Part shown: one piece after another, positions 11,271-21,577 of the stretch
Numbering within the stretch: the stretch's first letter is position 1
How the letters are laid out: every line of letters begins with the position of its first letter
Assembly (NCBI GenBank): GCA_051453625.1
Contig: JBOZIK010000001.1
Coordinates: 150,599,690 to 150,663,689, forward strand
Direction: 5' to 3'
Length of the DNA: 64,000 nt
Origin: Welwitschia mirabilis
Taxonomy: Eukaryota > Gnetophyta > Gnetopsida > Welwitschiales
The notes under the pieces: generated by a model
Told to the model about the DNA's origin: nothing
What the model saw: only the letters and a program-made list of their open reading frames with translations
Databases searched by the model: none
Program-made: the position numbers and the translations under genes

Positions 11271-11859
11271 TTAATGGCAAACAATACTTGGTTGTGAAAA
11301 TTTTGAAATGTTAAAAAAACCCCCCCTTACAAAATTCCTATTGAAAAATATATTCCTTTTAAAACAAGTTAAGAGATTTTGAACAATTAAATTTTGTGCT
11401 TTAAATGAAACAATTTAATGTGCACATCTGAAAGTTTAAAAGGCATAACTTTATGATCAGCATAATGTGATTATGTAAATTTATTTATTATTGTAATCAA
11501 GTGTCACAAATTATAATTTATTTTTAATGTTAGAAAACTTTAAACTTTTCAAGTTAAGCCCATATAATACCAAAAGAAAAACATATTTAGCATATATGAT
11601 TTAGAAAGGTACAAATAGATTTGAGATATCAAATGAAATACAATTTTGTGCAAAATAGATAAGTGCATTTCATTAGACATAAGCAAACATTACAAAATAG
11701 AGGTTTAAACATTACAAACTAGAAGTACTCATCAAGAGCATATAACTGAAATCATAAAAAGCATTTAACAACACACAACTAGTTCTCCCTATTTTAACAT
11801 CAATAACAAATGAGAGAATAAAAATACAAAGAAAAACATAATCTAAATTTTTTTTTTTT

Positions 11860-12896
11860 AATAAGACTCCTCCTCTTCTTCATTTTCTTCTTTAGTCTTC
11901 CTCTAACTTTTCTTCATCACCTCTTGTGTGAGTTGAACTAGTGGTCACTGTTGAAGTGTTAGTAATATCATAACTAGTTGTAATGAGGGCTTTCTTCATG
12001 TATCTAGTATAGGAGTTAATCCATCTCAGATATGAAAGGGTTTCATCAGGAGATACTTCCTTTAGAGAAGGAGATTTTAAAGATTTATTAGATGGGATAA
12101 AGATTTACATGTGGGATAAGGTTGTACACCCAATGGGTGCCATAGGCTAGAGGGTCTTTAGTTTCGGATGAAAAGTGATACAAAATGGTGGCAAATACTT
12201 GTGATAAGCATAGAGTAGAGTGAAGCCCTAGTTTTATGGTACTCTAACTATGAGACTATCTTCTTCAGTATTATAGCAAGAGCATTAATAAAATGCTCAG
12301 TCCCTACTAAATAAATTAAATAGGCTTGATAGTAGGAGGCCTCATCACGATTACCTGCAAAAAGTAAGAAGTTATAGGTAAAAATCAAGTAGAGAAAATA
12401 ATATTTTGGAGTCAATAAAGAAGTAGAAAGAGTGTCCTTCTAATAATGCACCTTACCACAAAGCTCTTTGGTAACAGAAGGCTTATCTTCCATGGTATCC
12501 CAAAGAGACTAAAACTCTTCATAATCATCCCTTAAAAAGTTAGTTAGCTCAGAAATAAAATAACTATTACTCTTATTCACTTTCCTAAAATGAGTGTTTT
12601 AAGGGTTTTGATGTCACGCTCATAAGAAGCATTACAATAAAAAATCAAAGTGACAAAAGGTTAAGTAGAATTAGAAACATTCAAAAAGTGATCAAGATTC
12701 TAATTTCTCAGGAGTTGAGTAACTTCTTTGAGCTCTTTAAGCTTTAAAGTGGTTACTGATCATTCTTGGCATAATGCTTTCTTGTCAAACTTTTTTGTGA
12801 ACTTGTCAATGTTATTCTTTGATATTTCCTAGTAGAAAATAGTTGGATCCCTTGAAGGAACTTCCTCCACTCTCCTTCTAGATGAGCTTTCAGCCA
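11860..12896 (-). pseudogene. Cop1 ORF resembling 'putative plant transposon protein' (PF20167-type), decayed
   Basis: An ATG at 12896 (minus strand) opens MAESSSRRRVEEVPSRDPT, and a frame with scattered stops and shifts runs about 340 codons to an acidic Glu/Lys-rich tail near 11870. The middle resembles a family often annotated in plants as a putative plant transposon protein: a NLDHFLNVSNS...FYCNAS segment, then FTYNFLLFAGNRDEASYYQA followed by YLIYLVGTEHFINALAIIL. That matches the family's typical 'N-L-L-P-x-x-G-x-x-D/E' and 'I-N-L-P-x-L-I' layout. Assignment is from remembered family patterns, not a search. It sits where copia integrase/RT should be. Its molecular role is unknown. Confidence 0.55.
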
Positions 12897-13399
12897 TTTC
12901 AAGGGCTTGCAAACAAGAAAAATTAAAAGAAAAACACTATATCTAGAAGCAAAGCTCTAGATCTTAAAGAAAAATCACTAGATCTGAGAGATGGAGAAGG
13001 CTAGAACATAATGAAATTGATTTAGGATCCTCTTTCTTTTATAGGCTATGAAAAATAAAGCAAAATGAAGAAAGAAATTGGGTCCACTGATGGTACTTCC
13101 ATACTGTGATTCATTAGGTCTGGTCAACTACTCAAGGTTTTGGTGAACCCATCAAGACATAGATCTACAGTACTAGAAAGGGTTTAAGTGACTAGGCTTT
13201 TAGGCCAGTTGACTAATTACATTCATTTGATCAAATCAGAGATCTAGTCGACCATCCTACAATTAGCCAAAGAATGGTAACTGAACTCACAGTTCATTTT
13301 TATAATTAACAATTAAGTTACAAACATAGGGTTTTATCAGAATTCTTTAAAAAGCATTCAGTTTTAGTAAGATTTAGGCTAACATTGTAGTTTATATGA

Positions 13400-13790
13400 A
13401 ATAATTGATTAATCAATTTAGTATCTATTCTATAAATATTATCCACTCGCTTTGTAGAAAAGATAGAAACATTTGTCTTCTCATCTACAACATTGCATTT
13501 TGATTTTTCAAAGATTATTTTGTGACTTTTGTCACATAATTAACTAATGACCAATAAATTATGTTTTAATCCATTTACATAAATCACATCATCAAGTTTA
13601 AACAACTTACCTCCCTTGATGCATCCTGTACCTTCTATTTTTTTCCTTTTTATTGTTTTCAAAAATGACTTCTTTTCCATTTATACTCTTCAGGTACTAA
13701 AAGCTCAATTTTTCTTCTAACATATCCCTTAAGAAATTATTGTCTAGATACCATCTATTTGTACTTAGTCCTCTAAGAGCCATCTATGTT
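13400..13790 (-). pseudogene. Cop1 protease / pre-integrase remnant
   Basis: The minus strand around 13780-13700 reads MALRGLSTNRWYLDNNFLRD, matching the copia protease entry W-Y-L-D-S-G-C-S-R-H-M with the catalytic D-S-G changed to D-N-N. It is followed by degenerate F-G-D-N-x-K-G-like and N-L-L-S-I-S-Q-L-like segments typical of the stretch before copia integrase. Several stops interrupt it. No integrase core follows. Confidence 0.7.
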
Positions 13791-14509
13791 AGAAAATGTT
13801 AAAGATTTTTAGCTCTAACACACTTAGACTTATTAGACTTAGGTGGTACACTTCTCTTAGGAATAAATTTAAAAGGTAAAGTATTTGCAATTTCTGAAAA
13901 AAGCATTAATTATCAAATTTTACAAAAAATATTTAAATGACTAAATTTACTATAAAAATTACATGAAAGTTTAGAAGCATGCTTACTCTTCCATTTTATC
14001 TATTCTTATGATTCTAAGTACTAAAGCTAATACCTGATTTATCTCTAATAGGTTTTTGCACTCCAAGCATCTATTTCAATTTAGAAGAACTACTAGAGAA
14101 TTTATTTAAAAAAAAAAATAAAGATCTTTTACCTGTAAAATTTAACTGGTATTATCATATTTTAGCACATTACATTTCTCTTCCAATTCCTATTTTTCTT
14201 TGGTGCTAGTCTTCACTGTTCTATTCAAATCATTTATACTCTTAGCTAGATTTTCACATTCCTTATATAACTCCTCATATGCGTCTTTTATTCATCCTCT
14301 TCTTCATTGATCATATCCAAATTATTAATCTCTGTTCTACAAGGAGCATCTTTGAGTAATGGCACAAAAGCCATGAAAGACAATATTCTAGCTCTGTCTG
14401 ATTATTGATTTGAGTAGCTTTTATTATCATCATTATCTTCATTATCCCATGTGGTAATGAAAGAGGTATTCTTTAATTTTTTGTTTTATCTCCTTATGTT
14501 TGGAAACTC

Positions 14510-15565
14510 ATTTACCATATGATCAAATCCTTTGCATGAATATCATTAGATCTCTTTACCCTTTTCATGCTCCTTTCTATGTTTCAAATGACTTCTTTTT
14601 GCATTTCTACTTAATTCTCCTTTCTTTTTCTTTCTATGAAGAAACTTTCTAGACCTTTTAGCTCGAAGAGACACTNNNNNNNNNNNNNNNNNNNNNNNNN
14701 NNNNNNNNNNNNNNNNNNNNNNNNNNNNNNNNNNNNNNNNNNNNNNNNNNNNNNNNNNNNNNNNNNNNNNNNNNNTTTCTTTCTATGAAGAAACTTTCTA
14801 GACCTTTTAGCTAGAAGAGCCACTTTGTCATTGTTTAAGTCCTCATCTGATCTATTAAATCTATAGTCCTCATGTATACATTATAAAATAATACCTTTTT
14901 TTCTTATCCTTAATAAATTTAAGCTCATAAATTTGCAAATTACCTTGAAGTTTTTTTAATGCCATTGCATTTATATTCTTGCTCTCTTTGATGGCTATGA
15001 CTTTTATTTTGAATCTCTTAGGTAGGAATCTTAAGAATTTCCTTATCATTTTTTCTTCATCCAAGCATTATCTAAGGTTTACCATTGAGTTTATGATATA
15101 TGTGAGTCTAACAAAAAATTCTTGCAATATCTCTTCTTTATCCATATGAATATTTTTTAATTTTGAAATAAACATCTAGATTTTAGCTTGTTTTATAGTT
15201 GAGGATCCTTTATGTGCTACTTCGAGAATGTCCTAAGCTTTTTTAGCATGATTACAGTTTACTATATGCTTAAATTCATCTACACATACTACACAAAATA
15301 TGGCATTAAGGGCATGAGTATCTATAGTAGTTTTTGACTTGTCAATGATGGTCCATTAATATCAGGCTTTGGAAACTAAGATAGTGTTATCATTAAAATC
15401 ATTATGGGTTAACATAGGCATAATGTAACCTTTGTAGATGACTTCCTCTATGCCAGCATCTAAGGATCTAAGAAATATTTTCATCCTAGTTTTCCAGTAA
15501 GCATAGTTTAATCGATGAAACATAAGTGGATGATCGGTGGAAAATCCATTAGATGGATTACTCAT
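14510..15565 (-). pseudogene. Cop1 gag remnant with zinc knuckle
   Basis: The frame opens at 15565 with MSNPSNGFSTDHPLMFHRLN and YAYWKTRMKIFLRSLD, the standard N-terminus of plant copia gag (DUF4219/UBN2 type). The UBN2 end is at 15064-14870 (KFLRFLPKRFKIKVIAIKES). A decayed CCHC knuckle (C-K-G-F-D-H-M-V-N-E-F-P, last Cys lost) lies near 14545-14520. Gag would form the particle and bind RNA. A 100-N gap (14676-14775) with duplicated flanks and several stops break it. Confidence 0.8.
14676..14775. other. Assembly gap of 100 N with duplicated flanks
   Basis: TTTCTATGAAGAAACTTTCT and the following 25 bases lie both left (from about 14628) and right (from 14776) of the gap. Confidence 0.9.
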
Positions 15566-15609
15566 TTTAGGGTTATAAGATCAAGATTGATTAAAATATT
15601 AAAAAGACT

Positions 15610-15628
15610 TAACTTATTTCTAATACCA
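15610..15628 (-). other. Cop1 primer-binding site (initiator tRNA-Met type)
   Basis: The minus strand reads TGGTATTAGAAATAAGTTA next to the 5' LTR, against the usual copia TGGTATCAGAGC. The changes are C-to-T and G-to-A transitions. Confidence 0.75.
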
Positions 15629-16316
15629 CATAATAGAATCAAGAACCCTAGAGGAGGGATAAATAGGTTCTTTCAAAATTATAGCATGATATTCCAAATG
15701 AATCTAATCTTAAACAAAACTTTCATATAATAATGAAATAATTTAAATTGTGTATGATATAAGAAAAAAATGGAAGAAAAGAAATAAAGACTAAAAGCAC
15801 AAAAATATCAATTTAATGTAAGCCATATTTATATTAGTTTGGGAAACCTCCTACTCCACTCTCGATGATTGGCTAGATCTCGGATCTTCGTTACTCCACC
15901 ATGTATTCCAGGTTTACCTGTAACCTTTACAAATAGACTTTTCCAGGATTAGTTTCAACCTTTGAATGGACTTTTCAAGGATTAGTCTCAACCTTTAAAC
16001 AAACTTTTCAAGCCTAGTCTCAACCTTTCACAAAGCACAGTAGTGATGTGGTAATGCTTTTAGAGCATGAATATCACTCATTCTTGATTCAGTAAATGTA
16101 ATAGAGATTTTTTCTATAGATGTAAAATAAATAAAGCTCTTCATCTAATCTTGAATGTAGAAATGATGTTAATAGAAGATCTTCTTTGGTCAAAAATATA
16201 GATTTCAAGATACAACAATGAAATTTACCAAAATACAATGCTTGATCCTTCAGATCTAATAGATTCATCCAAATGAAAATGCTTCCAAAAGATTTTTTGG
16301 TCATCTATATCTTAGC

Positions 16317-16326
16317 TATTTATAAT
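16317..16326 (-). promoter_or_regulatory. TATA-like box of Cop1 LTR
   Basis: The minus strand reads ATTATAAATA, conserved in the other LTR copy at 10427-10436. It lies about 120 bp downstream of the motif array. Confidence 0.6.
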
Positions 16327-16437
16327 GGAAGGCTTTTAGGGTTTATTATATTTTAAATATGCTTCCAATGGTTATAAATGAATAGAAAATGGCTACCTAA
16401 TAGCTACATAATGGATACATAACATTAAAAAAAATTA

Positions 16438-16965
16438 TTCTTTATTTCATCCAGTCAACCCCATAAAAATTTGGTCGATTCTATATGGTGTTGTGAGTTA
16501 CACAGCTCACTTGAGTAAGAAACTTGGTCATCCCAATTTATTATGACTCCCTGTCTGGTCAATGCCATTGGGTTAGGTCGACCCCAGTCCAATTACCCAT
16601 AACATTATCCAATCGTCCACTCCTCTAATAAAAATCTTTCTAGTTTTCTACATTGGGTCTAGTCGGCCCTTCAAGTATCTGGTCAACCCCATGATAAGCA
16701 GCTTAGGCATACCAGCTGCACAGTGCTCAGGTCTGGTTAATCCCTTGATAATCATTTCAAGAGTACTATTCCTTGGTTTATAGATTTGGTTAATCCCATA
16801 AAGGTCTAGTTGACCCCTTGCCATTTGAATCAGGAACACTAATTTTCGAGGTTATAGGTCCAGTCAACCTCATCAAAAATCTTGTCGATCCCTTTAGATG
16901 TAATTCATTTTCTATCTACTTTAGGTGCAGTTGACGCTATGAAAATCTGGTTGACCCCATTAAGA
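16438..16965 (-). repeat. Array of GGTCGACCCC-like motifs in Cop1 U3
   Basis: About 13 degenerate copies of (C/T)(C/T)(G/A)GT(C/T)(G/A)ACCCC occur with uneven spacing (about 20-90 bp), for example near 16438, 16575, 16680, 16805, 16859 and 16948. The core GGTCGACC is palindromic. The same set, in the same order, is in the other LTR at about 10565-11100. Confidence 0.7.
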
Positions 16966-17124
16966 GGGTAAAAGAACTGATAGGTTTCTAATGCTCAAAA
17001 GTTTAATAATTTTGATTCCATCTTTGGACCTACAAGTAATTTAACATCTTCTATATAAGATAAAATTTGCTATATAGAAAACATTATTTTGATATCAATT
17101 GGTAAAGCATAATCTAACAGGATC

Positions 17125-17420
17125 TACCTAATAAGTCAGACACTAGAATCTTTATTGGTTATAAGATAGTGGATGGTTGCAGGATCAGTGTAAACATTTA
17201 TGTGAAAACCAAGAAGATAATATTGAAGATGATCAAGACAAAAGATGATGGTAAGCATTTCTCTCTTAGTATTGGTGTAGTTGGATTGGGCTTAAGACAA
17301 AGTTTTACTAAGATAAGATCTAACTTTAAAATCATTTTCACACTTTTGACTATAAATCTCACCCACAATAATGTTGCTTGCATCACACATAAGTTCAAAA
17401 TTCTTACTCTAATCAATGCC
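17125..17420 (-). pseudogene. G1 RNase H remnant
   Basis: Homologous position to G3 33279-33509. Fragments of the C-D-A-S-x-x-A and Y-A-S-K-T-L regions are recognisable only by that alignment, and frames shift repeatedly. Would degrade the RNA strand during reverse transcription. Confidence 0.6.
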
Positions 17421-17549
17421 TATGATAATAGATTTAGAAGAAATGTTTTCTTTAAGAGCTTCAAATGCAAGTTAACATGGATTGTTCTAATCGAATTTAG
17501 CATCTTTTTCAAGTAATGAATGAAGTGTTTTACACATTCTAGGAAAATC

Positions 17550-18330
17550 ATAAATAAAACATTAATAGAAACCTACATGACCAAGGAAAGATCTAATTTA
17601 TTTGATATTAGTTGAAGGGATAAGATGTTTAATAATATTAAATTTTTTAGGATCCATCCTACTTCCTTCTTTTAAAATTTGATGGCCTAAAATTATTCCA
17701 TAATTGACAAGGAGAAAATTCTTTTCCCAACTATAATGTAAGCCCCTCTCTATATATTGATTTAAAACTTTCTCTAATATCTCTATGATTTATTCAAAAG
17801 TGTTACCAAAAATGAAGAAGTCATCTATAAAGATTTTTATAGAGTTCTCTATCATCTCAAAAAAAATCCACATCATAGCTTATTGAAAGGTTTCATGGGC
17901 ATTGCAAAGTCCAAGGGGCATTTTTATAAAACTAAATATTCCAAAGGGTGAGGTGAAAGTTATCTCATCTTGATCTTCACTTGCTATACAAATTTGATTA
18001 TAGCCACTTTGTCCATCTAGAAAATAGTAGTAGGCATGACCTTGGATTCTATGAAGTTCTTTATCAAGAAAGAGTAAAGGGAAATAATCTCTTTTAGTGA
18101 CCTCATTAAGTTTCTAAAATTGATGCACATTCTCCATTTTCCCACATTCTTTGAAATTACTGTTAAAGAACTAATTCACTCATTATCGGATATGGCAGAT
18201 ATGATTCTGGCATCCATACATTTAATGGTTTCATCTTTAATGATTTGTTTAAGGGCCAGATTGAGCCTTCTTTAGAGCTGTCTAATAGGTCTAATATTAT
18301 CTTCAAGGTAAATATTATGTTGAACTATGA
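17550..18330 (-). pseudogene. G1 reverse transcriptase remnant
   Basis: The minus strand keeps MPLGLCNAHETFQ-like residues near 17925-17885, the plant gypsy M-P-F-G-L-C-N-A-P-x-T-F-Q box. The catalytic box IFIDDFFIFGNTFE lies at about 17838-17800 (F-I-D-D, both Asp intact). A W-I-x-P-like entry is near 18190. Stops (for example in the stretch 18100-18000) prevent translation. It retains its active-site Asp pair, unlike the G3 copy. Confidence 0.75.
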
Positions 18331-18724
18331 AAATAGGAATGATAGATATGTCCTTATGTATCTAAGAAAAGACATTTTCTTTAGAAGTTAAAAGTGAGAT
18401 CAAGTTTGATTCTTATTAATAAGTAAGAAGATCACTATTTATCAAGGGTTTCATTTGATTATTGGATAGAAAAATGTATTTTAGACCTTGGAGTAATTTG
18501 TTAAGTTCAAGGCTTATATTTTTAGCTATTGTCCCATCTATCATGGGAATGACAAACATGGGATGATACTTTACTAAAAGTTTTTCTACTAAGTAAATAT
18601 GCTAAGTTTCTCCTTAACCAGTGTCTTCTTCATCCTCAAACTCAAGATAGTATATTGTAGTGGGATTATCATTTAAAGTTGGTTCATGTAGAATGATTAA
18701 TCTCTCCTCAATTGGTCAATGTTA

Positions 18725-19110
18725 TTAAAAAAAGGTTAGTTTTAGTTCATATTTTAAGTTAAATTCATTTCCTATGTTCTTTTTAGCAACACTAAAAACT
18801 TGAATGGTAAACCATTTGTTGTCAAAATGACATTCCATCATCATAGATTGTGTGTCAATGATATAATGGATAGTTACATAAAAGGCCCTTCCTAAGAGAA
18901 GTGGATAACCTCCATCATGTTCTATTTCAATGATGATAATATCTATGGGATAAAAAGCTTCCTTAATTTGGATGACTAGGTCCTTGATAATTCTTAATGT
19001 TTTCTGAATTAAGGTGTTATCTACTTCCAAAATAAATCATATAGGTTCTATTCTATTTTTCAATCCAAGTCTCTTACATATGCGAAGAGGCATGATGTTT
19101 ACACTTTCTC
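18725..19110 (-). pseudogene. G1 aspartic protease remnant
   Basis: The minus-strand frame ESVNIMPLRICKRLGLK (from about 19105) continues into LEVDNTLIQKTLRIIKDLVI and YPLLLGRAFYVTIHYIIDTQ. This is the gypsy retropepsin layout: D-x-G-A-S-V-N-I-M-P active site, then I-L-G-R-P-F with a following I-D. The catalytic Asp-Thr/Ser-Gly is lost to substitutions upstream of SVNIMP. It would process the gag-pol polyprotein. Confidence 0.75.
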
Positions 19111-19869
19111 CTATTTACAATAAATCTTTTCAAATCCTTTGTTTCTTTCTAAGGTAACACTCATAGTTGCAGCTTCATGGTCTTTGAATTTAAGACACTT
19201 TTTCATGACTATGTTGGAAAGAGATTAAGTATGAAAAACATTTCTAGGAATTACACATTTTTATTTTCTTCTTACTAAGTCCTTCCACAACTTAGAATAT
19301 TTAGGTTTTTCTTGCAAAAGTTTCCAAAAAGACAAGTTGATCTTTACCTCTTATATCAAAGTTTTTAAGTATTTATTAAAGGTAGGATTTGTATTTAATT
19401 AATCAAGATAAGGAGTGGGTGATTTCTTTTCTATATTTTCTTATCAGAAATTTTTAAAGGATTTTTTAGTAGGTGATGTTGATAAAAAGTTATATGAATC
19501 CAAAATTTCTACATCATCTTCTTTATTCATTTCATTGTTTTTAGAAGTTGAAGCTTCATGGGTAGAAGGTGTTGTATCATTTTCACTTCATGTCACTATC
19601 TTTAAATCCTTTTTTAATTTATTTGGGTTGGATAAAGGTTATGATGTAAGAAATCCTTGTGATGTTTGATTAGCAAACATTATTTTTTAGAGCACATTCA
19701 CTAAGTTTTCAATGTTGCTATTAGTTTTTTTCCCCATATTTCTCATTTTCTCTATAGATTCTCTAATTGGATTATTCTGATTTTGTTAGAAGTTGAAGTT
19801 ATTTGGTTGAAAGTGTGAACTTCTAAATCTATTCTCAAAAGGTTTTCATTGTAATTATCCAAATACGCT

Positions 19870-21130
19870 TTATTGAAATTGTGGTTTATTTTTAAAATTA
19901 GGTGTTCTTTGGTTAAATGCACAAACTTCCTTAAAAATCTTCTCCTTATATGTTGGCAACAAGGGATCCTTTTTAGTTGGATGAGAGTTATCTTCACAAA
20001 TTTCACAAGTTGAAGTTGAATTTTTACCATTTAGTACTTTTTCATCAACTATCATTTATGTACACTTCCCTAAAGTGGTAGTGAAACCTTTAATCAAGTT
20101 AATTGATTCATCTTTTTTCTTTCTTTTCATGTTTGACTTTATTCAAATCTTTTAAGATTTGACCTCTAGTTTGATTTTAGCAGGTTTAGGCCAAGTCTGA
20201 CTTATTTCTATAAGGTTTTTTAACATACTCCATGCTTCTTCTAAGACTAAGTTCAACAAGTTGCCTCCATAAAAATAATATACAAGTTGTTTAGTTTAAT
20301 CATTCAATCCACTGTAGAAATAACCAACTAGCTCTTTCTTATGAAATTCATCAATAGGATTGGAATGAGTAACTATGATAAAACATTTACAAGTTGGTGC
20401 ATAATCCTCATGAGGCTGTTGTTACAAGTTGGTCACATCTTTTTTTCTTTTTCTCATGGAAATTTACCTCAAAAATTATTTGATAAACACTTCTTGCAAT
20501 TGACTCTAGGACTTAAGAATTTTATGTGAAATGGTTTTAAGACAATTTTTTCCCTTTCTTTAAGTGTGACTAAAAAGATAATTATTTAGGTACAATAACT
20601 AATATGTTTTTTCTCATTTTCCAAGGTAAGAACAAGTTCAATCTCAGCTAAATGTTGGAAGGGATTTTTCTTAGACTCCCCTAAAAAAGTTGGATATGCA
20701 CTTAAATATCTTAATTCTACATCATCTCTGAAAGGTAAATCAAAGGGCTCTTGGATTTTACATTTTCTATTGGCAATTAAATCTCTAAGAGTAATGTTTG
20801 CATTCAAGAAAGAAGTTCTTATTACAATTGGGATATTATATGAAGTAACTTGCTTTTATTTTTGTAATGATTTCAATATGTTCGACATATTTAAAGCAGA
20901 AATCATACAATCTACTTCTATACTATAATTTTTGTTTGCAAAATCTTATTCTAAAATAATAGAAGCAAAAAAATCTTCTTCTCTAATTCTAGGAATTTGC
21001 ATATCTAGAATGTGCATATCCAGATTTACCTCTAAGTTAACTAATCCTTCTATGATATTTTCTTTAATCAAGTTCTACTCTCTCTGATATTTTATCTCCT
21101 TACAAGAATTCATTATGTCCCTACATGCTT
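19870..21130 (-). pseudogene. G1 gag remnant
   Basis: The minus strand from about 20820 gives NANITLRDLIANRKCKIQEP and DDVELRYLSAYPTFLGES, typical of the retrotrans_gag N-terminal half in Athila/Tat elements. A zinc-knuckle trace CEICEDNSHPTKKDP (third Cys lost) lies near 20000-19960, followed by CAFNQRTPNF. An upstream leader-coded stretch (21130-20900) is shared with G2. Several stops. Confidence 0.75.
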
Positions 21131-21556
21131 AGATNNNNNNNNNNCCTAGTCATAAGGATGATAGGGATGATGATCATAGTAATAAAAAAAAAAATATATA
21201 TCAAAACTCAAAGAAATTACCAAAAGTGAAAAATCAAACTATTGTCTAGGCTATTGTGGGAATGACAGAGAAGATGATGGTACCTTTATTATCAAACTAT
21301 GAATAGGAGAAAAATTGCAAAAGCAGAAAAAAAATAAAAATTTTAAAACTGTAAAATTTTAAAACTATAATGCTCAACATTGTTGGAAGAATAAAGAGGA
21401 TGACAAGGATTCTAAAAACTATGAAAAATAAAAATTACTAAAATAAACCTACTCTAAGTTATACTAAAAATATAGAATTGCTTTAAATAAATAACCTAAA
21501 TAAAAATTTTAATGTACTTATTTGGATAGTGATAATCCTTTAGCTCCTTAAGGCCT

Positions 21557-21574
21557 TCCCCAAAAACGGTATTA
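21557..21574 (-). other. G1 primer-binding site
   Basis: The minus strand reads TAATACCGTTTTTGGGGA, a transition-decayed form of the tRNA-Asp-type site also seen at 8936-8953 and 37857-37874. Confidence 0.65.
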
Positions 21575-21577
21575 AAA

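Larger units (their letters stand above)
1984..17119 (-). mobile_element. Cop1: non-autonomous Ty1/copia element (contains nested G2)
   Basis: Minus-strand element with a 5' LTR at 15631-17119 and a 3' LTR in two pieces (1984-2673 and 10413-11254), flanked by GGATC duplications. Order on the minus strand: LTR, primer site resembling the initiator-tRNA-Met site (15610-15628), gag with zinc knuckle (15565-14510), protease/pre-integrase remnant (13790-13400), a separate ORF of the 'putative plant transposon protein' type (12896-11860), purine tract, LTR. I find no integrase core, reverse transcriptase or RNase H, so it would have needed enzymes in trans. All frames carry stops. The LTR start region with the GAGGAGGG(A)TGAATAG signature is typical of some plant copia LTRs. 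Confidence 0.85.
15631..17119 (-). repeat. Cop1 5' LTR (1489 bp)
   Basis: Starts TA (for TG) at 15631 and ends AACA at 17119, next to the GGATC duplication at 17120-17124. It aligns over its length with the split 3' LTR. Confidence 0.85.
17120..21577 (-). mobile_element. G1: gag-PR-RT-RNaseH part of gypsy element
   Basis: Upstream part of the gypsy element whose integrase is at 1-1983. On the minus strand from 21577: primer site, leader, gag (about 20980-20050), zinc knuckle, protease (19110-18725), RT (18330-17550), RNase H (17420-17125). All are degraded by stops. It is collinear with G3 33260-37877. Confidence 0.85.
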
